Source: Methanobacteriota archaeon
GTDB taxonomy: Archaea > Thermoplasmatota > Poseidoniia > Poseidoniales > Thalassarchaeaceae
Reading direction: 5' to 3'
Length of the DNA: 64,000 nt
NCBI GenBank assembly: GCA_016845365.1
Contig: JAERST010000005.1
Coordinates: 138,846-202,845 of the forward strand
Notes under the pieces: model-generated
Seen by the model: the letters and a program-made list of their open reading frames with translations, nothing else
Told to the model about the DNA's origin: nothing
Database searches by the model: none
Made by a program: the position numbers and the translations under genes
Shown here: positions 51,268 through 59,580 of the stretch, piece after piece
Layout of the letters: every line of letters starts with the position of its first letter
Position numbering within the stretch: the stretch's first letter is position 1

Positions 51268-52889
51268 TGGATAAACAAGGTCGCGGTCTCGCTGAAACCG
51301 TTTGGACGCGGCTCGACCGAAAGGCCGGAGCCATCACAGAATTGACCATCCGGCAATTGCGCCACCGTCTCTCAACTTGGGTTGTTCTCGGCGTCAGCAC
51401 TCTCCTCCTCCTAACCCTACTCGCGATGTACACCGCTGGCGCGAGAGATGGTTGGGAACCTATCGATAACGACGGAGATTCTCACGACGAAGATGGAGAT
51501 GGTTACCCCGCCGGACAAGAAAGGAAGTACGGTTCAAACGAATGGGATGGCTCATCCTTCCCCGGTTCTGGCCATTTCATCCGAGAGGGGGAAATTGACT
51601 ATGGAGAAAGTGGCATCCATACCGGTAACCACACTTGGCGAGGGGCAACTGGCACTTTCACCTATGATTGGCTGGATGAGACCTATACCGGAGGTAGGGG
51701 AGTTCTAGATGTTGACAGATTACGAGACTGCCCTGATGGTGAGCCTCTAGAGGACTTCTGGATTGACTGGGGAGATGGCTGTATTATGGACGAAGACCGA
51801 ATCTTCGTCCTAGATGCAACCTTTAGGGGTGAAGGATCATTCCTCGCCGAGCGAGATTGGTACGTAGAATGGGGTTACATGGCAGATAGTTTCCACGTCG
51901 AACCCGAACCCAAATCGAATTACATAGACGAGGATGATATCGATTGGACTGGTGACCCGAATGGCATCAATGGATTCGACGATGATGGAGATTGTCTGAG
52001 AACCGATTGGGTCGACCCCGACTTCTGGTGGGACAAGGACGAGAATGACAATGGAAGGCCTTGCGATGTGATTTGGATTGCAGCGGCTGACGGTACGATT
52101 ATCCAAATTCTCCCGGACGAAAATGTCGATGAGGACCCTAGTGAAGAATCCCTCTCGAATGAAGACGCTCACCGCGCATTCATCATCGCCTCTGGAAAAA
52201 TCGCTTTCGTGATGATTCTCTCAATTTTCTTGCCACTCTTCCTCGCCCTTGGCTTAGTTCGTGACGAAACCGAAAATGGCACACTGCACTACCTTCTCTC
52301 AAAACCGATCCATCGTGGTGAATTCATCACTTACCGAATCCTTGGCTACCTGATAATTTCAGGAGGATTCGTACTCATCATGGCGCTCTTGATGGGAATC
52401 GTCACTGCGGCCTTGGGCCCTGGAGACTCGATTTTCAGAATAAGAGATATCATCGTCTGGCTGGGTATTGCCTTTGCGACGATAATGGCCTTGGCCGCTT
52501 ACGGCGCGATATTCAATTCGTTGGGATTAATTTCTGCACGATACGGCGTCTATATCGCGCTGGTCGTCGGAGTTTACGAATTCGTCATGGCGGTTCTCAC
52601 TCTCGCCGGCGCCTCTCTGGTGCCGGTGCTTTCGGTATCGCATTGGACTCTGCAATTCATCGATTCGATTGTGCTAATCGTTTGGCCGAATACTCTCGAG
52701 ATGGCGGTAATCGCTGAGGCATTCGACCTTCCGTCCGGCCTCGCTGCCTTCTGGAATCCGCCAATGCACCACTTCGGGACTGAGAGTCCATACCTCACAG
52801 CCTTGCTCTCAGTCGTCGTACTTTCTCTCATTACAGCCTTGATGGTCCTGCTTGGACAGAGTCAATTCAAGCGCCGAGAGATAATGTAA
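51267..52889 (+). CDS. ABC-2-type permease 2 with large calcium-motif ectodomain
   Basis: About 540 residues. One membrane helix (WVVLGVSTLLLLTLLAMYTA) is followed by an external domain of about 245 residues (residues 55-300), then five helices. The ectodomain opens with DNDGDSHDEDGDGYP and later has FDDDGDCLRTDW and DKDENDNGRPCD, thrombospondin-3-like Asp/Gly/Asn repeats that bind calcium in known proteins, and several Cys. DETENGTLHYLLSKPIHRGEF is the ABC-2 coupling segment. The ectodomain could receive or sense the exported substrate; this is inference. ATG 51267 overlaps the ATPase stop. Confidence 0.85.
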   Translation: MDKQGRGLAETVWTRLDRKAGAITELTIRQLRHRLSTWVVLGVSTLLLLTLLAMYTAGARDGWEPIDNDGDSHDEDGDGYPAGQERKYGSNEWDGSSFPGSGHFIREGEIDYGESGIHTGNHTWRGATGTFTYDWLDETYTGGRGVLDVDRLRDCPDGEPLEDFWIDWGDGCIMDEDRIFVLDATFRGEGSFLAERDWYVEWGYMADSFHVEPEPKSNYIDEDDIDWTGDPNGINGFDDDGDCLRTDWVDPDFWWDKDENDNGRPCDVIWIAAADGTIIQILPDENVDEDPSEESLSNEDAHRAFIIASGKIAFVMILSIFLPLFLALGLVRDETENGTLHYLLSKPIHRGEFITYRILGYLIISGGFVLIMALLMGIVTAALGPGDSIFRIRDIIVWLGIAFATIMALAAYGAIFNSLGLISARYGVYIALVVGVYEFVMAVLTLAGASLVPVLSVSHWTLQFIDSIVLIVWPNTLEMAVIAEAFDLPSGLAAFWNPPMHHFGTESPYLTALLSVVVLSLITALMVLLGQSQFKRREIM

Positions 52890-52913
52890 TTGTTCGGCGC
52901 GCAGGTGATTGGT

Positions 52914-54107
52914 ATGATGGAGCGTATCGAAGGGGATCTGAGTGATTTCTGGCGATTTGACAAGATGCCCCCGATTAATCGCCTATCCTGGTGGTGGTGG
53001 TGGGTTCTCATCCTCGTTCCTGACCCGGTGCACCCAGAACGCTCTCGCCAATTGATGGTCCTCTGGTCGAGCAAGGAAACTCCGGCGATTCGCGTCAGTG
53101 GACATTGGTGGATCCCCAAGGCTCGCATGCGTGTTGACGAGGATGGGGGGACAGTCATGTCGGGAATGGTCTGTGCTTGGTGGTATGATGGTGAGCACAT
53201 GCACGAGCCCTTGCTGATGAAGGAGTGCAGAATGGCAGCTATTGACGATAAGCACCCCCTTTGGCCTGCCGAGGCTGGACCAGGGGGTCAAGGTGCGGGC
53301 GCAGTTGTACCTTTGACGAGTGAGGATTTGACATTCGGTCTGCGCCCGGGACGAAGCGCTTTCTGGCTCAATTTGACGAGTGATCCGGACATGGTATCGC
53401 ACGGGGCGCCGAAGCAATTCGAGGTGGAGATGACCCCTTGGTGGGAGCGTCCCAGTACAGCGAAATACAAGAATAACGTCTACGGCATGGACATGGGTTA
53501 CGACATCCTCAGAGTCCACGGAATGAAAGCCAAGGTCAAGATTGACGGCGAAGAGGTCGAGGGTTCTGCTTACATCCAAAAAGTCGGTGTTCAAGCCCCG
53601 AGTTTCCCTTGGTTCTGGGGTATGCTGCACTTCGATGACGGCTCATACCTCGACTGGTTCATGCCCCATGTTTCCGCTTCGTTCACGATGAAGGACGACG
53701 CTCCGTGGTCGCCGAGGGATTTCTTCCGCTGGCCAAATATCGGGAGCGGTATTTTCCATGATGCGAAGCGCGACCGTACTGAGAATTTCAAGCGCTGTAC
53801 GGTCGAGTTGGAGCGGCAGGAGGGTGAAGACGCCCTTCGAGATGAGCAAGGGAATTTACTGCCGCGATTCCGAATCAAAGTGTGGAATGGTCGCACTCAG
53901 GTTTCGATTCATGTCCGTGCGACCTCGCGCGCGAGATGGATATTTGACCAGCCGACGCGCGCGGGTTTTGTTAGTCATCTAACCTACAATGAATATCCAT
54001 TGGAGATTGAAAAAATCGCAATCCTCGATGAAGAAGGATCGAGGACGATCGAGGATTATGAGTGGATTCGAGGGAATGCCGAACACGCTTGGGGCATCCT
54101 CAACTGA
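52914..54107 (+). CDS. Uncharacterised protein, possible CrtC/AttH lipocalin-like fold
   Basis: A 397-residue soluble protein, rich in Trp, with a WWWWW run at the N-terminus. No signal peptide. The region GEEVEGSAYIQKVGV followed by PWFWGMLHFDDGSYLDWF recalls the CrtC/AttH lipocalin-like pattern, in which a G.aw..reWG strand is followed by W.W..l.l.DG. The similarity is weak and I do not assign an activity. ATG 52914 has AGGTGA five bases upstream and follows the ABC permease by 24 bp, so it may belong to the exporter operon; lipid or pigment handling would fit both. Confidence 0.5.
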   Translation: MMERIEGDLSDFWRFDKMPPINRLSWWWWWVLILVPDPVHPERSRQLMVLWSSKETPAIRVSGHWWIPKARMRVDEDGGTVMSGMVCAWWYDGEHMHEPLLMKECRMAAIDDKHPLWPAEAGPGGQGAGAVVPLTSEDLTFGLRPGRSAFWLNLTSDPDMVSHGAPKQFEVEMTPWWERPSTAKYKNNVYGMDMGYDILRVHGMKAKVKIDGEEVEGSAYIQKVGVQAPSFPWFWGMLHFDDGSYLDWFMPHVSASFTMKDDAPWSPRDFFRWPNIGSGIFHDAKRDRTENFKRCTVELERQEGEDALRDEQGNLLPRFRIKVWNGRTQVSIHVRATSRARWIFDQPTRAGFVSHLTYNEYPLEIEKIAILDEEGSRTIEDYEWIRGNAEHAWGILN

Positions 54108-54178
54108 TTCTGTGTGGTAGACGGCAAATCTAGGCGGCTCGGCTGCTGAAGTGGAGGAGGTAGTCGCCGCACCGTTCA

Positions 54179-54192
54179 TAACCGGCCGGTTA
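54179..54192. promoter_or_regulatory. 14-bp perfect palindrome upstream of the TPR gene
   Basis: TAACCGGCCGGTTA is fully self-complementary. It lies 26 bp before ATG 54219, where an archaeal TATA box would sit, so it may be an operator overlapping the promoter. TTCATAA just upstream is a possible TATA element. Confidence 0.45.
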
Positions 54193-54218
54193 CCGAGAAG
54201 AGTTGCGAGGAATGCAAG

Positions 54219-54767
54219 ATGAGTGCTGACGAGGTAGTGACACAGGCTGCTCAACTGATTACCGGCGGAGATTATGCTGGTGCAATGGGCATCTTTGAGG
54301 CTTACATTGATTCCAATCCAGATGACCCTGCAGGTTACCACGGATGGGCCGAGGCTGCCCTCTTCGATATTCAGGAAAATGGCAACCTCGACGATAAGGG
54401 CAATGACCGAATCAACGAGGGTCAAATCGCTGCTTACTTCCGCCGTGCGGCTGGCATGGCTCCAGACAATACGGATTACAATGCAGCTTATGCAAACGCG
54501 TTGGTCGAGTTCGACCGAATTCCAATGGCGGTTCGCCAATTGCACAAATTGGTCGAAATCGGCAAGGCTTCCGATGAGGTCGACGTCTCCTTCCATCTTT
54601 ACGAAGCGGCTCGCGGACTTATCGATGCAATCGATCTGAAGACCAATTTCGACCGCAGCGCACCAATCGCTCGCCAGTACATCTCGGAAGCTGTGACTTT
54701 CGCCATGCTGGGATTGGGATTCTCCTCGGCCGAAGAGGCTGTCGAATACCTCAGTATCGACGAGTGA
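54219..54767 (+). CDS. TPR-like helical repeat protein
   Basis: A 182-residue all-helical protein with tetratricopeptide spacing: AAQLITGGDYAGAMGIFEAYIDSNPDDPAGYHGWAEA, in sections, then YFRRAAGMAPDNTDYNAAYANALVEF and AVRQLHKLVEIG. The NPDD and APDN turns between helices are typical. It probably mediates protein contacts in the cytoplasm. It ends 12 bp before truA, so the two are co-transcribed. A GAGGAA ribosome-binding site lies upstream of ATG 54219. Confidence 0.72.
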   Translation: MSADEVVTQAAQLITGGDYAGAMGIFEAYIDSNPDDPAGYHGWAEAALFDIQENGNLDDKGNDRINEGQIAAYFRRAAGMAPDNTDYNAAYANALVEFDRIPMAVRQLHKLVEIGKASDEVDVSFHLYEAARGLIDAIDLKTNFDRSAPIARQYISEAVTFAMLGLGFSSAEEAVEYLSIDE

Positions 54768-54779
54768 TGGGGTGTCGGC

Positions 54780-55661
54780 GTGAGTGGCGGCCTGATGATG
54801 GTCGCTCTCGGTTATCATGGCGAAGCATTCCATGGTTCGCAAATTCAACGCGATGTTCGAACCGTTCAGAGTGAGATGAATACGGCGCTTCGCCGCCTCG
54901 GATGGTGGACCGAAGGTTGCCTGGAGATTTCCAGCAGGACCGATTCAGGGGTCAGCGTCAGGATGAATTTGGCTGCGATTTCTCTGAACCAATCCGTGCT
55001 TACAAATGTCGATGAAGCAACCTTCGTGACCGCGCTCAATGATCACCTATCGGGAGATTTAGTCGCTTGGAAGGCACACAAAGTTCCCGCTGAGAGCATC
55101 GTTCGTTTTGCGCGCTCGAGGACCTACCTCTATCGCTGCGAAATGATCCCAAAATGGCCATCCGAATTTGACGAATCCATCTTTGAGCAAGCCTGCGCGG
55201 CCTTCATTGGAGGGCACGATTTCAGTAATTATTGCAGGCTCGACCCCGACCGAAGTCCGATTCGAACGGTCGATTCGGTTGAACCATGGCGAGATTCGGA
55301 CGGCAGAATCCTTGGGATTTCAGTGACGGCCGAATCTTTCCTTTGGAATCAGATTCGCAGAATCGCCTCGGCTATTCATCGGGTTGTTCTCGAAGAGATT
55401 TCTGTCGCAGATATCGAGTCGGCACTAGCAAATCCCCAGCAGCCGATCGACCACGGTCGCGCCCCGGCCGACGGACTCCTTCTCTGGTCGATTAATCACC
55501 CGGATTTTCCACATGTTGACGAGGGCGCTCCCGAGGTAGAAGGATTCAGCACCTCTCCCGGTGGAAGGCGCGGTCACAAGAGATGGCTGAACTTGGCTCG
55601 AATGGAAAACTCCACTCTGCTCGAGCGCGAATGGATTCGCCTCAAGCAAGTCGGAGAATGA
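54780..55661 (+). CDS. truA: tRNA pseudouridine synthase A-like
   Basis: It isomerises uridines 38-40 of tRNA anticodon arms. The catalytic Asp is in SSRTDSGVSV, the family RTDxGV motif. GYHGEAFHGSQIQRD at the N-terminus and FIGGHDFSNYCRLDPDRSPIRTV with FLWNQIRRIA in the second half are standard. GTG 54780 begins the protein close to the conserved strand. Length of 293 is normal. It overlaps the ribK end by 20 bp in convergent orientation. Confidence 0.9.
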   Translation: MSGGLMMVALGYHGEAFHGSQIQRDVRTVQSEMNTALRRLGWWTEGCLEISSRTDSGVSVRMNLAAISLNQSVLTNVDEATFVTALNDHLSGDLVAWKAHKVPAESIVRFARSRTYLYRCEMIPKWPSEFDESIFEQACAAFIGGHDFSNYCRLDPDRSPIRTVDSVEPWRDSDGRILGISVTAESFLWNQIRRIASAIHRVVLEEISVADIESALANPQQPIDHGRAPADGLLLWSINHPDFPHVDEGAPEVEGFSTSPGGRRGHKRWLNLARMENSTLLEREWIRLKQVGE

Positions 55662-56076
55662 CGTCATCGCCATCTTGGCAGGGCAGACTCTCTCGAAGGA
55701 ATGCGCTGGAAATAACTTCGGCTGTCTGAGTGTGTCGGGTCAAATCCGGAATAAGAATCGCGCAAGCAACCCAATTCTCACCATCGACGCTAATCTCGGC
55801 AGCGAATGCGGTAGCTCCGCCAAAGGAGCGACCCTCGCGCTCAAAGCCAGCGATGCGCAGAGCATCGACCTCGGAAGCGACCTCACCATCCTCAAGTCCA
55901 GCGTGGACACGCAATTCAAGATAGGATGAGAGGTCATCTCCCTCTAAGTCGACATTGAGTGTTCCCGGCCAAGCGCCCGCGCCAAGAATTGTCTTGAACT
56001 GGTCTTGGTAATGGCTCTGAGCCATGAAGACATGAGCGCGCCCGAGACCGCTGGCGACTCTGCCACTCAGACGCAT
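55642..56076 (-). CDS. ribK: CTP-dependent riboflavin kinase
   Basis: It makes FMN from riboflavin using CTP, the archaeal type. LSGRVASGLGRAHVFM, HYQDQFKTILGAGAWPGTLNVDL and the RSFGGATAF and CAILIPDLTRH segments match the DUF120 family. ATG 56076 gives about 144 residues, the usual length of the enzyme without a DNA-binding domain, and has TTATTT about 27 bp upstream that may be its TATA box; the frame is open to 56160 but would overlap the MBL gene. It completes the flavin pathway whose other genes lie at 72-2290, about 54 kb away. Confidence 0.87.
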   Translation of the reverse strand: MRLSGRVASGLGRAHVFMAQSHYQDQFKTILGAGAWPGTLNVDLEGDDLSSYLELRVHAGLEDGEVASEVDALRIAGFEREGRSFGGATAFAAEISVDGENWVACAILIPDLTRHTQTAEVISSAFLRESLPCQDGDDVILRLA

Positions 56077-56120
56077 GACCTTGCGCGGGCTCCATCGCAA
56101 ATAAGCATCAGCGTGGCAAC

Positions 56121-57005
56121 TTACAGCGCGATGCTCCAGCCACGCTGACCGACGCGCCATCCCGCAACTTCCACAGCGCGTCGCTGCGGACTCTTCGGGT
56201 CATTGAGCGGATTGCTATGATTGAGATGAACGAAGTGAACTTCAGGGTCGCCCGCTCGACGATTTCCAAGCCGGCTCAGAGTCTCCTCGACGAGCGGGTG
56301 AGGGACTTCACTCATATTGCGCCCCGGCAACTCATCGGCCCCCCAAAATGTCGCATCGACGAGGGCGTGAGTGAGGCGCAGTGATGCGAACCATGCGAGT
56401 GGAGTCGAATGGCCGACGGCAGCGAGAGTTTGCTCCCAATCATCGTGGTCTGGTAGGAATAGGACTCGTGAATTCGCCCCCGAAATCAGAATCGCGTGCG
56501 TGTCAGAGGCATCATCTCGATGAGGGACTGGAATGAACTCGAATCGCACACCAGCAACCGAGTACTCACCCCCGGAGCCTCCTGATCCTCTCGAAACCAC
56601 TCTCTCCAAATCGACTCGCCAAAATGGCTGCAAGACTCCACGCTGAGCGAGCACCTCCCAAACGGAATCGCTCGCGACGAGAGGCAAATCCACACATCCC
56701 ATCGCCTCTCGACCAAATTGACCCAAGCCCTCAACATGACCCAAATGGGCATGGGTCAACAGCACAGAATCAGGTCTGACCGGCCTCCCCAACCCCAAAG
56801 TTTGGCCCCAGACCTGCAATTGCTCGGGCAGAGCCCGTGTGGCCTCAATCAAGTGCATCCCCCCATCAGCATCGCACACCCCGACGGCCACAGGAAAGCG
56901 CCTGCGCCCCCCACCCTCAAACGCCGCCAAACAATTGGCGCAGGCGCACCCCGCCTGAGGAACCCCCCCGTCCTGTCCGGTGCCGAGCAGGGTTAGCGAG
57001 GGCAT
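56121..57005 (-). CDS. PqqB-like metallo-beta-lactamase-fold hydrolase
   Basis: About 294 residues. The N-terminus LTLLGTGQDGGVPQAGCACANC matches PqqB in pattern, including the closely spaced Cys that bind structural metal. THAHLGHVEGL is the metal-binding loop, with Ala and Leu where the HxHxDH Asp would normally sit. LPDHDDWEQTL and VHLNHSNPL supply later ligands. PqqB is an oxidase/hydroxylase in pyrroloquinoline quinone synthesis, but no other pqq gene is here, so the real substrate is unknown. ATG 57005 is preferred over 57017. It precedes ribK by 44 bp on the same strand. Confidence 0.75.
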   Translation of the reverse strand: MPSLTLLGTGQDGGVPQAGCACANCLAAFEGGGRRRFPVAVGVCDADGGMHLIEATRALPEQLQVWGQTLGLGRPVRPDSVLLTHAHLGHVEGLGQFGREAMGCVDLPLVASDSVWEVLAQRGVLQPFWRVDLERVVSRGSGGSGGEYSVAGVRFEFIPVPHRDDASDTHAILISGANSRVLFLPDHDDWEQTLAAVGHSTPLAWFASLRLTHALVDATFWGADELPGRNMSEVPHPLVEETLSRLGNRRAGDPEVHFVHLNHSNPLNDPKSPQRRAVEVAGWRVGQRGWSIAL

Positions 57006-57129
57006 GTGGTCCGGCATGGCTGCTGAGCATGGTGAGTGCTGAAAGACTCGTCGACCGAGCTCCGAGACCAGCCGATGAAATCATCAACACCGCCGACCTG
57101 TGAGGCGCGTGACCGGCGACACATCGTGG

Positions 57130-58290
57130 ATGAAGGAGCGCTTCGACTCGCTGAAGAGCCAGGGGTTAGAATGGAATCCGCCTACTCTCGAATCGGCCAA
57201 TCAACCCCGTTGTACGATCGATGGCCGTTCGACAATAATGCTCTCAGCCAATAATTACCTGAATCTGACGAGTCACCCAAAAGTCGTCGATGCGATGATT
57301 GAGGCGACTCGAAAATACGGCGCTGGCAGCGGCTCGGTCCGCGCCATCGCCGGAACGATGGATATTCATCTTGAGGCCGAGCAGAAGGTGGCCGAATTCA
57401 AGGGGGTTGAATCGGCTCTGATTTACTCGGCCGGATATACTGCCAATGTCGGACTAATTCCGACATTGGTCCAAGGCAAGCAGGACGTGATAATCAGCGA
57501 TGAGCTGAACCACGGTTCAATCATCGATGGAGTCCGCTTGACGAAGGCTCAGCGCGCCGTTTATGCTCACAATGACATGGGCGCGCTGGAAGCGGTCCTC
57601 TCCGAGCACTCGGATTCGGACCGCAAATTGATCATCACCGATGGAGTCTTCTCGATGGATGGAGACATCGCACCCCTCGACGAAATTTCTGCTCTCGCCC
57701 AAGAATACGGTGCGATGGTCTACGTCGACGATTGCCACGGAGAAGGTGTCCTCGGGAACGGTGGAGCAGGAATCGTCGACCACTTCAATCTGCAAGGAAA
57801 AGTCGATTTCGAAATCGGCTCCTTCTCCAAAGCCTTGGGAGTCCAAGGCGGCATCGTCGCCGGCTCGGAAGACGTTCGAACGCACGCCCTCAATCACTCG
57901 CGGTCATGGTTGCTTTCAGGCAGTCAACCACCGGGCGTGGCAGCCGCCCAGAAGGCGGCTGTTGAGGTGCTGATGAGCGAACCCGAGCACCATGCAAGGC
58001 TGTGGGAGAATACCAATTATTTCCGTGAGGAATTGCAGTCGCTCGGCTTCGACACCGGCCTATCTGAGACTCCTATCATACCGGTGATGTGCGGCGAGTC
58101 GCCGAATGCCAAGTCGCTCTCTCAGGCACTCGCCGATGAAGGTGTGATGGCCGGCGCCATCACCTTCCCCATGGTCGCACGCGACAAGGCTCGCGTGCGA
58201 ACTCAGATGTCTGCAGGACTGACGCGCGATGACCTCGACGAAGTCCTGCGCCTATTCGAGAAGGTAGGGCCGCGACTCGGCCTAATCTAA
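57130..58290 (+). CDS. Alpha-oxoamine synthase (glycine C-acetyltransferase/BioF-like)
   Basis: A PLP enzyme of about 386 residues that joins an amino acid with an acyl-CoA. SANNYLNLTSHPKVVDAM, GAGSGSVRAIAGT, HGSIIDGVRL, VYVDDCHGEGVLGNGG and GSFSKALGVQGG, with the PLP lysine, are all typical. Glycine C-acetyltransferase (Kbl, threonine breakdown) and 8-amino-7-oxononanoate synthase (biotin) cannot be separated securely by eye; the GSGSVR and DDCHGEGVLG wording leans to Kbl. No biotin genes or threonine dehydrogenase are adjacent. ATG 57130 fits the family start; GTG 57100 is possible. Confidence 0.85.
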   Translation: MKERFDSLKSQGLEWNPPTLESANQPRCTIDGRSTIMLSANNYLNLTSHPKVVDAMIEATRKYGAGSGSVRAIAGTMDIHLEAEQKVAEFKGVESALIYSAGYTANVGLIPTLVQGKQDVIISDELNHGSIIDGVRLTKAQRAVYAHNDMGALEAVLSEHSDSDRKLIITDGVFSMDGDIAPLDEISALAQEYGAMVYVDDCHGEGVLGNGGAGIVDHFNLQGKVDFEIGSFSKALGVQGGIVAGSEDVRTHALNHSRSWLLSGSQPPGVAAAQKAAVEVLMSEPEHHARLWENTNYFREELQSLGFDTGLSETPIIPVMCGESPNAKSLSQALADEGVMAGAITFPMVARDKARVRTQMSAGLTRDDLDEVLRLFEKVGPRLGLI

Positions 58291-58318
58291 TCCGCCAAGC
58301 TTGCGCCTCGGACCCATC

Positions 58319-58933
58319 TCAGGCCTCTGCCACGACCTCGTCGAGGTCGTCATCCTCGGCCGTCTCAGCCTCGGGCCGAATCTCTGGGTCTATCGTCCGC
58401 TTCATCCCATCAAAGGGGTCGAGGCCACGGTCAATCCTGTCGAGCATCCTCCAGCGCGGGGCGTAGGATAGGTGAACATAGAGCGGCCCAGGTAAAATCG
58501 CCAAAATCCAGCCGATTCGCTCGACAGGGTCAGGAGCATCTCCAACCATCGCCCACGTAATCAGAAGTAGACCAATGAACGGGAACGGGAAGAGGTAGCG
58601 ACGGCGATTCTCAAGGCGAATTGGCGGACGCTTTGCAACCGCAGAAATCAGCAGGGAAAACCCACCAAGGCTCGCAGTCATCGCAGTGAAGATTAGACTC
58701 ACAATCCCCCAATCATTCAGAGTGTCCTCCCATGGAGTCGATTCCGCCCATCCCGCGTAAGCGAATGGCATGATTAGTGTCAAACTCGACAGCACCCCGT
58801 AAGCCACACCGACAAAGACGGGGTGACAAATTGTCAGAGGATACCTCAGAAATAATTGGCTCAACGAGCCTCCCTCGAGCATCAGGCGGTGGTCAGCGTC
58901 GAGATTCTCGAGAGCATCACGCCACCCTGCCAT
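58319..58933 (-). CDS. Polytopic membrane protein, unknown
   Basis: About 204 residues with four membrane helices (TICHPVFVGVAYGVLSSLTL, WGIVSLIFTAMTASLGGFSLL, YLFPFPFIGLLLITWAMV, IGWILAILPGPLYVHLSY) and a long acidic cytoplasmic tail. No family recognised. ATG 58933 is favoured; the frame runs to TTG 58975. It converges on the oxoamine synthase gene with a 28-bp gap. Confidence 0.55.
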   Translation of the reverse strand: MAGWRDALENLDADHRLMLEGGSLSQLFLRYPLTICHPVFVGVAYGVLSSLTLIMPFAYAGWAESTPWEDTLNDWGIVSLIFTAMTASLGGFSLLISAVAKRPPIRLENRRRYLFPFPFIGLLLITWAMVGDAPDPVERIGWILAILPGPLYVHLSYAPRWRMLDRIDRGLDPFDGMKRTIDPEIRPEAETAEDDDLDEVVAEA

Positions 58934-59064
58934 GGCCTCGCGGCAATGCGCACGCGCTAAGACCGTTCCGACCAAAAAATAACCCGAAATAACGCATTTC
59001 CAGCAATTCAGGAACGGTCGAGCCGCCTCGGCTCAATTGTTCACGCGCTCAAGCCGAACTTAGG

Positions 59065-59535
59065 TCAGGTCTCCACCCGCTCGAGCCGAACCGCAGTCGT
59101 CTCAAGCCCCCAACTCGGTTCATCAGCAGACGCGTCGCGAATGAACGGGATCAGCGCGACGCGCAACCCAGCGACGTCAACCCCCCAGATTCCATGTTCA
59201 ACCCCCGATAGCCTGGCGAGGAGTTTCGAAGCCATATTCACCACCCCACGGACCTTGTGGCGTTCGTAATTGTAGAGCAGTGCAGCACATTGAATGATGC
59301 CCTGGACAGCATCCGTCTCAACCGGTCGAGCCAGTGGTTTCAGCGATTTCCACAGGTCTTCCCAGGACTCGTGAGCATGCCAAAACTTGCCCTCGTCGAA
59401 GAGTTCGCAACCCTCGATGAATAGCCCTTGTTGACTCTCGTCGAGCTCGCTCCACCGCATCAAGCCCGAATCGTGAGGAGATGGCTCTGAGGGCTTCATC
59501 GGCTCACTCACTCTCGCGCCTATGGACGCAGACAT
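59065..59535 (-). CDS. DUF309 family protein
   Basis: A 156-residue helical protein. FIEGCELFDEGKFWHAHESWEDLWK followed by QGIIQCAALLYNYER is the DUF309 signature, with conserved His and Glu on one helix face. Function of the family is unknown to me. It is divergent from citrate synthase with a 45-bp gap. ATG 59535 is used; ATG 59499 would remove 12 non-conserved residues. Confidence 0.78.
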   Translation of the reverse strand: MSASIGARVSEPMKPSEPSPHDSGLMRWSELDESQQGLFIEGCELFDEGKFWHAHESWEDLWKSLKPLARPVETDAVQGIIQCAALLYNYERHKVRGVVNMASKLLARLSGVEHGIWGVDVAGLRVALIPFIRDASADEPSWGLETTAVRLERVET

Positions 59536-59580
59536 TATGACGGGTTCCCTGTCAAGGATGAACGATTGGAGGACGATGGG

